Shown here: one piece after another, positions 62,001 through 64,000 of the stretch | How positions within the stretch are numbered: position 1 is the stretch's first letter | Layout: each line of letters starts with the position of its first letter | From: Xanthostigma xanthostigma | Taxonomy: Eukaryota; Arthropoda; Insecta; Raphidioptera; Raphidiidae | Assembly: GCA_963575645.1 (NCBI GenBank) | Contig: OY754464.1 | Location: 9,052,001 to 9,116,000 of the forward strand | Direction: 5' to 3' | DNA: 64,000 nt | The notes under the pieces: generated by a model | The model's input: only the letters and a program-made list of their open reading frames with translations | Told to the model about the DNA's origin: nothing | Database searches by the model: none | Translations under genes and position numbers: made by a program

Positions 62001-62195
62001 CGCTGGGACACCAGGATACAATGGATCTGTTCAGACATAGCACACAGTTGGCCATACATCCGCAAGGCGGTTTGGGCTACGCACACTGGGTTTGCAATAC
62101 GCTTATTTCCATGGGCGAAAAGGCGAAAGAATTGTATGAAATACGGAACATGCATGCGGTTACGGTTGCGACTGACGTTCTCACTTGGTACAATG
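41093..62195 (+). CDS. SKI3: SKI3/TTC37 homologue, TPR scaffold of the Ski complex (5' eleven coding exons; 3' end outside window)
   Basis: The Ski complex (SKI2 helicase, SKI3, two SKI8) feeds mRNA into the cytoplasmic exosome; SKI3 is its TPR scaffold. Proposed exons: 41093-41179, 48979-49211, 50523-50724, 52444-52795, 55104-55339, 55414-55707, 56620-56796, 56872-57038, 58256-58576, 59604-60186 and 61985-62195. All have AG/GT borders and compatible phases, giving 954 aa so far (human TTC37 is 1,564 aa). It opens MSRDVKNLLKEARNAIKNKD. TPR helices are obvious, for example DDALQAFRKAV and LAWQGLASYYEK (exon 2), AYEAINCLQWVIRADPNN (exon 8), CWESLADAYLMRGAY and YVPALKGLAETHLAIAK (exon 9), AVSWTNLGVLYLKLDSMKLA and NSWIGQ (exon 10), and DTMDLFRHST and GGLGYAHWVCNTL (exon 11). 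These follow the TTC37 order. Exon 11 ends in phase 1 at GTAAGC, so more exons follow. Introns hold many DNA transposons, and a whole LRR gene lies antisense in intron 1. Confidence 0.92.
41641..41871. mobile_element. TIR MITE in SKI3 intron 1
   Basis: Imperfect inverted ends of about 60 bp. Left ACTGTCGGAAATCAAACTCG and right CGAGTTTGAGTCCCGACTGT are near complements, with TGAATTATCATTTATTC further in. Confidence 0.65.
42041..42338. mobile_element. Fold-back element, ~140-bp arms
   Basis: Inverted arms centre near 42190. Left includes CACGCTTTTATAGCACATCG and GTGTGAGGCGCT; right includes AGTGCCTCACGC and CGATGTGCTATAAAAGCGTG. It is almost a complete palindrome with a small loop. Confidence 0.85.
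42700..43525. mobile_element. TIR element abutting the LRR gene, with nested Tigger
   Basis: Left ATTTTTTGCACGTACCCCCT plus ATAAAATAG, right CTATTTTATAGAAGATAGTG. It is related to 38292-39425. Its right end is within about 5 bp of the LRR stop codon at 43529. Confidence 0.55.
42856..43363 (-). mobile_element. Tigger/pogo-like element copy 3, nested, with duplicated left end
   Basis: Ends CAGTGTAAACTCTTTATAAC and inverse, TA at 42854-42855. The 5' terminal segment is repeated internally at about 42974 (ACTGTATAATCTCTTTATAA). The transposase C-terminal remnant is on the minus strand, as at 28449. Confidence 0.75.
43529..47910 (-). CDS. Secreted leucine-rich repeat protein, two exons, nested in SKI3 intron 1
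   Basis: Coding exons 47910-47761 and 44983-43529 (minus strand) join in phase (GATAAG / AATATT) to give 534 aa. The start gives a clear signal peptide (SAPLMMLLLLPIVMS, cleavage near residue 21-22). A short Cys-containing N-terminal segment (SCATYM, VFCQN) follows. About sixteen LRRs run from about residue 85 to 450 with LxxLxLxxN cores (LTTLNLRHNKI, LEVLDLSTNEL, LQELDLSQNRI), several sharing LGIFD, which suggests internal expansion. An LRRCT-like cap (NPWQCFC...C...C) ends the fold. No membrane helix or GPI signal is evident, so it should be extracellular. Among insect secreted LRR proteins I cannot assign an orthologue; ligand and role are unknown. The gene is transcribed against SKI3. Its intron carries a hAT element at 45585-46533. 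Confidence 0.85.
45585..46533 (+). mobile_element. hAT element with ZBED-type transposase C-terminal remnant
   Basis: Ends CATAGACATAGGAATATAGG and inverse (CCTATGTCCATG). Exact 8-bp GTAACAAC lies on both sides (45577-45584 and 46534-46541). A frame inside (about 45897-46010) reads NQGDLRLNLTKLLPN, like the C-terminus of ZBED/SCAND3-type hAT transposases. A second hAT-like end (CAGTGATTCCCAAAGTGG) at 45767 suggests a nested insertion. Confidence 0.88.
46733..46862. mobile_element. TIR MITE in SKI3 intron 1
   Basis: Inverted blocks GTATATTGTGCGACTAGTG and GGTCGCACATAATAT, with GAGAAGGAGAAGATTCCA against TGGAATATTCTCCTTC and a CGCACGAGCGTAGCGAGTGCG core. Its end resembles the 17390/57358 family. 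Confidence 0.65.
46861..47180. mobile_element. Nested pair of TIR MITEs
   Basis: Outer ends TTTATTCAACTAGCACGAGT and ACTCACGCGTGTTGAATAAA. Inside them at about 46892-47148 a second element has TTGGGGCCCTGATAAA and CAGGGCCCCGAA ends. Both are non-coding. Confidence 0.6.
47911..48978. other. Upstream of the LRR gene, remainder of SKI3 intron 1
   Basis: Must hold the LRR gene promoter on the minus strand. I could not identify a convincing core promoter. No other exon was seen up to the SKI3 exon-2 acceptor (TTACAG). Confidence 0.5.
50039..50416. mobile_element. hAT-type MITE, copy 2 (copy 1 at 18141)
   Basis: Same ends as the 18141 copy (CAATGCCGGATTTAG ... GGCCCTG) in the same orientation. 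An exact 8-bp CCACAAGG lies on both sides (50031-50038 and 50417-50424). It sits about 100 bp before SKI3 exon 3. Confidence 0.92.
50826..51175. mobile_element. PIF/Harbinger-type MITE in SKI3 intron 3
   Basis: Inverted ends beginning AGGCCGCTGCAGGCGAGGCT with TTA at 50823-50825 and 51176-51178. It contains CTAGC-rich motifs. Confidence 0.88.
51443..51647. mobile_element. TIR MITE in SKI3 intron 3
   Basis: Inverted ends of about 45 bp: GGTAATATTATCGTCACAGT near the left, its complement near the right, bordered by TCTGTTCC and GGAACA. Confidence 0.75.
51805..52413 (+). mobile_element. Non-autonomous Helitron with extra tRNA-bearing segment
   Basis: Starts TCTATAG, has GAGTTTGTTTGTTTG and AACGCGCTAATCTCAGGAAC, ends in a CCGG hairpin and CTAG, and sits between A and T. 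These are standard Helitron features. Compared with the copy at 57776 it has about 270 bp extra (about 51985-52255) that includes the tRNA-like sequence. Confidence 0.88.
52076..52137 (+). pseudogene. tRNA-Lys-like fragment inside a Helitron
   Basis: Box A TGACTCAATCGGTAGAGCA and a perfect T arm (GTGGG TTCGAGC CCCAC) as in tRNA-Lys, including AGGGTCGTGGG. The anticodon stem does not pair and no acceptor stem is present. It is a tRNA-derived SINE head or pseudogene, not a working tRNA. Confidence 0.6.
52840..53869. mobile_element. Fold-back element in SKI3 intron 4, interrupted by a Helitron
   Basis: Arms start AGAGCTGGCTACGGA and end with the inverse. Internal ATTGCCAGAAGGCTAGGCGG and AATTTGCAGAATAATAGGAG are found in both orientations. 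It is the same family as the palindrome core at 27568-28294. Removing the Helitron at 53226-53657 restores arm continuity. Confidence 0.88.
53226..53657 (+). mobile_element. Helitron inserted in the fold-back element
   Basis: Starts TCTTTATATTATATAAAAAT, ends GGGCCGCTAG followed by T and preceded by A. The flanking sequence rejoins to match the uninterrupted arm at about 28065-28092. Confidence 0.8.
54032..54885 (-). mobile_element. Tc1/mariner-type element with transposase fragment
   Basis: Inverted outer ends (ATGAAGTCTGTAACCAGGAG and its complement) and a second inverted block GGTGCACATAGGGAAATTAA. On the minus strand broken frames read NGTLNSQKYLNMVRDE and VRQFLNKMFPNRW, typical of the DDE_3 domain of Tc1/mariner-like transposases. 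The frame is interrupted and catalytic blocks are missing. Confidence 0.7.
56299..56537. mobile_element. Fold-back MITE in SKI3 intron 6
   Basis: Arms of about 110 bp. Left TTGGAACCCAAAGG and GTGAGACCTCTGGTGAGAAA, right TTTCTCACCAGAGGTCTCAC and CTTTGGGTTCCGAA. The centre is GGCTAGGTTAGCC. Confidence 0.85.
57358..57765 (-). repeat. Inverted near-identical copy of the 17390 repeat
   Basis: Reads TAGTATATTGTGCAACTAGT ... CAGCATGCGTAAAGATACC, the reverse complement of 17390-17783 with few differences. It lies in SKI3 intron 8, directly before a Helitron. Confidence 0.85.
57776..58109 (+). mobile_element. Non-autonomous Helitron
   Basis: Starts TCTATACTAATATATAAAG after an A, and ends with a CCGGG hairpin and CTAG before a T. 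It is the same family as 51805-52413, without the tRNA-bearing segment. Confidence 0.9.
58907..59436 (-). mobile_element. TIR element carrying a THAP exon
   Basis: Inverted ends ATCTTTGACAGGCGACTTT and its near complement, extending to about 33 bp (TCTCGTG inner end). Between them on the minus strand is the THAP half-domain at 59169-59330. THAP-bearing DNA transposons include the P and Kolobok types; the exact superfamily is not resolved and no clear target duplication was seen. Confidence 0.6.
59169..59330 (-). pseudogene. THAP-domain first exon, frameshifted
   Basis: The minus-strand frame from Met 59330 reads KCCVVDCKDTPTKH and LQFHRFPG, the C-x4-C start and FRFP block of a THAP domain. 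At 59195-59201 a seven-A run (T on the plus strand) shifts the frame; one base fewer gives KKWTAAIRRQ, the expected THAP continuation. A GTAATT donor follows. Downstream THAP exons were not found. It lies antisense in SKI3 intron 9. Confidence 0.65.
60349..61165. mobile_element. TIR element with ACCGTATTTTTCGGAC ends, SKI3 intron 10
   Basis: Left ACCGTATTTTTCGGAC and right GTCCAAAAAATACGGT are inverted. Inside, a TTGTTGTATTACAATATGAA unit and a CAGATGACAGATCGAAG unit occur twice in tandem. Pieces of the same family lie near 25600-25760. It begins 163 bp after exon 10. Confidence 0.75.
61250..61861. mobile_element. Fold-back palindrome, ~290-bp arms, SKI3 intron 10
   Basis: Arms read inward through CATAGATATATATAT, AGAAGCCATTTTGTACGTGG, AAACCTATTTTTATA and AACATTTTACATTGTCA. 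The centre is near 61553. It ends about 120 bp before SKI3 exon 11. Confidence 0.88.
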
Positions 62196-62472
62196 GTAAG
62201 CGTGTATTTATGATTGCTTTTTGAAGTTATACTGCTTTAAGCGCGTTACGAAAAAATGACGAGTGAATTTTTACGATGTAAGATCAAAATTAACAGGGTG
62301 CAGTCGCTCACTAAACCGTGCAGACGTTTACCAAAAATTCGACTGATGATATAGCGAGTGAAAGTGTCAAATTGTGAATATGACAGATGCCAGGTGATGT
62401 TTTATTTCGATACGAATAAGAATTACATATCGATAAACCATTAGCCTTGGATATTTTGTTTAATATTTTGAC

Positions 62473-63009
62473 TAGTGATGTGCCGGATCGTTAAAAATGC
62501 ATATCTGCGGATACGGATATTTGGTTTCAAGATCCGCGGATACGGATACGGATCTTAACTTTCTTAGAGTACGCGGCGGTAAATATTGCACATCGACCTT
62601 TGGAAAGAGACTATCTGTTATGGGAAAAAGTTATTTTCTTCTTTAAGAGTTAACTCTCATAACAAATTGTCTCTTTCCAAAGATCGATGTGCAATATCTC
62701 ATTATATGATAGTTTTTTATTAGTACCTTTGAGTTATGTACTATTGGTATGGTACTCACTACGATAAATTTTTGCAATATAAAGGTGCCAAATACGATTT
62801 TAAGGAATAAAAAATAATCTGAATGGAATTTAACAGTTTTTCATTATTACCTAATCACCTATATATATAAAATTTCATCTATGAATTGAAAATTAATAAG
62901 GTAAAAGATCCGTAAAAGATCCGCTATAAAACTAACGGGTACGGATACGGATCTTTCTTCTCCCTCGGATATCCGCGGATACGGATACGGATATCCGGCA
63001 CATCACTAA
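62473..63009. mobile_element. hAT-type MITE rich in GGATACGGATA repeats
   Basis: Ends TAGTGATGTGCCGGAT and ATCCGGCACATCACTA (with a mismatch inside). Exact 8-bp ATTTTGAC lies on both sides (62465-62472 and 63010-63017). Subterminal arrays of CGGATACGGATA occur at each end. Confidence 0.92.
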
Positions 63010-63382
63010 TTTTGACTTTAAGCACATTTACCAAAATTCAATCGATGGCGCAGTAATCGAAAATGTAAAATAGGGAACATGACAGATGTCAAGTGATGTT
63101 ATATAATATCAATAATTTGAGTTTGTCATCCGCCATATTGAAATTGAACTGGTGGTGACGTAATGCCAAGACAAATCTGAAATCGATAGGCACTTTGTCA
63201 AAATCAGTATGGTAGTTTAGAAGCTATGAGGGAACACACATACCTACAAAAACTATAGAACTCATAACCCTTCCTTTTTTGTAGCCGGGTAAAAAATAAG
63301 ACATCGATGATATTCTAAGCTAAATGAGGAACAGTAGTTAAACGCAAAAAAATTTTCAGCAGTGATTGTATTTATTTATCAC

Positions 63383-64000
63383 TTTTGACGTGATAACGTC
63401 TTATAAATTGATGAATCACCAATATTATAAATTGATAAAACACCGGCTGCATGTACGAAAAAGTGTAACGTAACGTTCCTAACGTTCGTAACGCGTAACG
63501 TTCCGCCTGACCCTGTGCGTGCTTTTTGCTAATTTCTCGCTCAATTTAAATCAGATCGGTTTGAAACCAGTCTTAAACGAAAGAGGAGAACATTTTACAT
63601 AGATTTCGTATAACAGAATTTGCCTAAACAGTTTTTTTATACAAATTTATATAGAAAAATATTTTATACAAATTTATATAGAAAAATAGCTGTATAAATG
63701 CATTGTTGTCTATTGCATGGCGCGCGCGCGACGCGGTCGGTCGTCTTTGTTTGCCGTACATGGAAATTAGAAAATAACGTATGTCTTGTCTTAACATGAA
63801 AACGGCTGCATTTCTAATGTTTATTTTTTGACATTAGTATTTTGTGATTTGCAAAGCCTTCTAAGTTAACTATTGGAATAACTAATTATTATTAAACATA
63901 ATACTTTGTAAGTTGCAAACGTCACTTTTGACATTTCTTATCATTCCGACACCAAGGATAAGCGGATTGAAACCAAATTTTGGGAGGTTTAGGTTATGTA
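63383..64000 (+). repeat. Copy E of the five-copy repeat, cut by the window edge
   Basis: Same order as copy C (12312-12979): TTTTGACGTGATAACGTCTT, AACGTTCC tandem motifs, CAGATCGGTTTGAAACCAG, GGATTGAAACCAAATTTTGG. It differs by small indels, including a duplicated ATACAAATTTATATAGAAAA at about 63631-63680. Confidence 0.85.

Overview
The window looks like insect nuclear DNA. It is strongly AT-rich, its genes have introns with GT-AG (and possibly one GC-AG) sites, and it is dense in small DNA transposons. The order cannot be fixed from this sequence. A complete DHCR24 (sterol delta-24 reductase) gene fits an insect that makes cholesterol from plant sterols. The CGGBP1/hAT-like proteins, the Helitrons ending in CTAG and the many MITEs are common in several insect orders.

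Layout, left to right. (1) 1-8.7 kb: repeats, then two tandem intact single-exon minus-strand genes (4256-5722 and 7228-8670). They encode BED-like zinc-finger proteins related to hAT transposases whose expected catalytic acidic residues appear lost. A plus-strand broken THAP-domain gene lies between them (6010-7068). (2) 9.9-15.2 kb: several MITEs, then DHCR24 (coding exons 11078-11519 and 13935-15118) with four or more elements in its single coding intron. (3) 15.2-32.8 kb: a B-box/NHL gene of the wech/LIN-41/TRIM71 class in five coding exons. Its intron 3 holds a palindrome with arms of about 470 bp, its exon-3 acceptor region is duplicated in tandem, and its last intron contains a decayed Harbinger. 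(4) 32.8-41.1 kb: intergenic, repeats only. (5) 41.1-64 kb: the 5' eleven coding exons of SKI3/TTC37 (TPR subunit of the Ski complex, a cytoplasmic exosome cofactor), continuing past the right edge. A two-exon secreted leucine-rich-repeat gene (47910-43529, minus strand) is nested antisense in SKI3 intron 1.

The genes do not form a pathway. The recurrent theme is DNA transposons in introns. Several have exact target-site duplications (8 bp hAT-type, TAA/TTA PIF/Harbinger-type, TA Tigger-type), Helitrons end in CTAG-T, and several long fold-back palindromes would form hairpins in pre-mRNA. I see no obviously new defence or catalytic system. The best candidates for something undescribed are the tandem, catalytically eroded hAT-like gene pair and the long intronic palindromes. 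Exon joins were derived by eye from splice sites and phase and have no transcript support.
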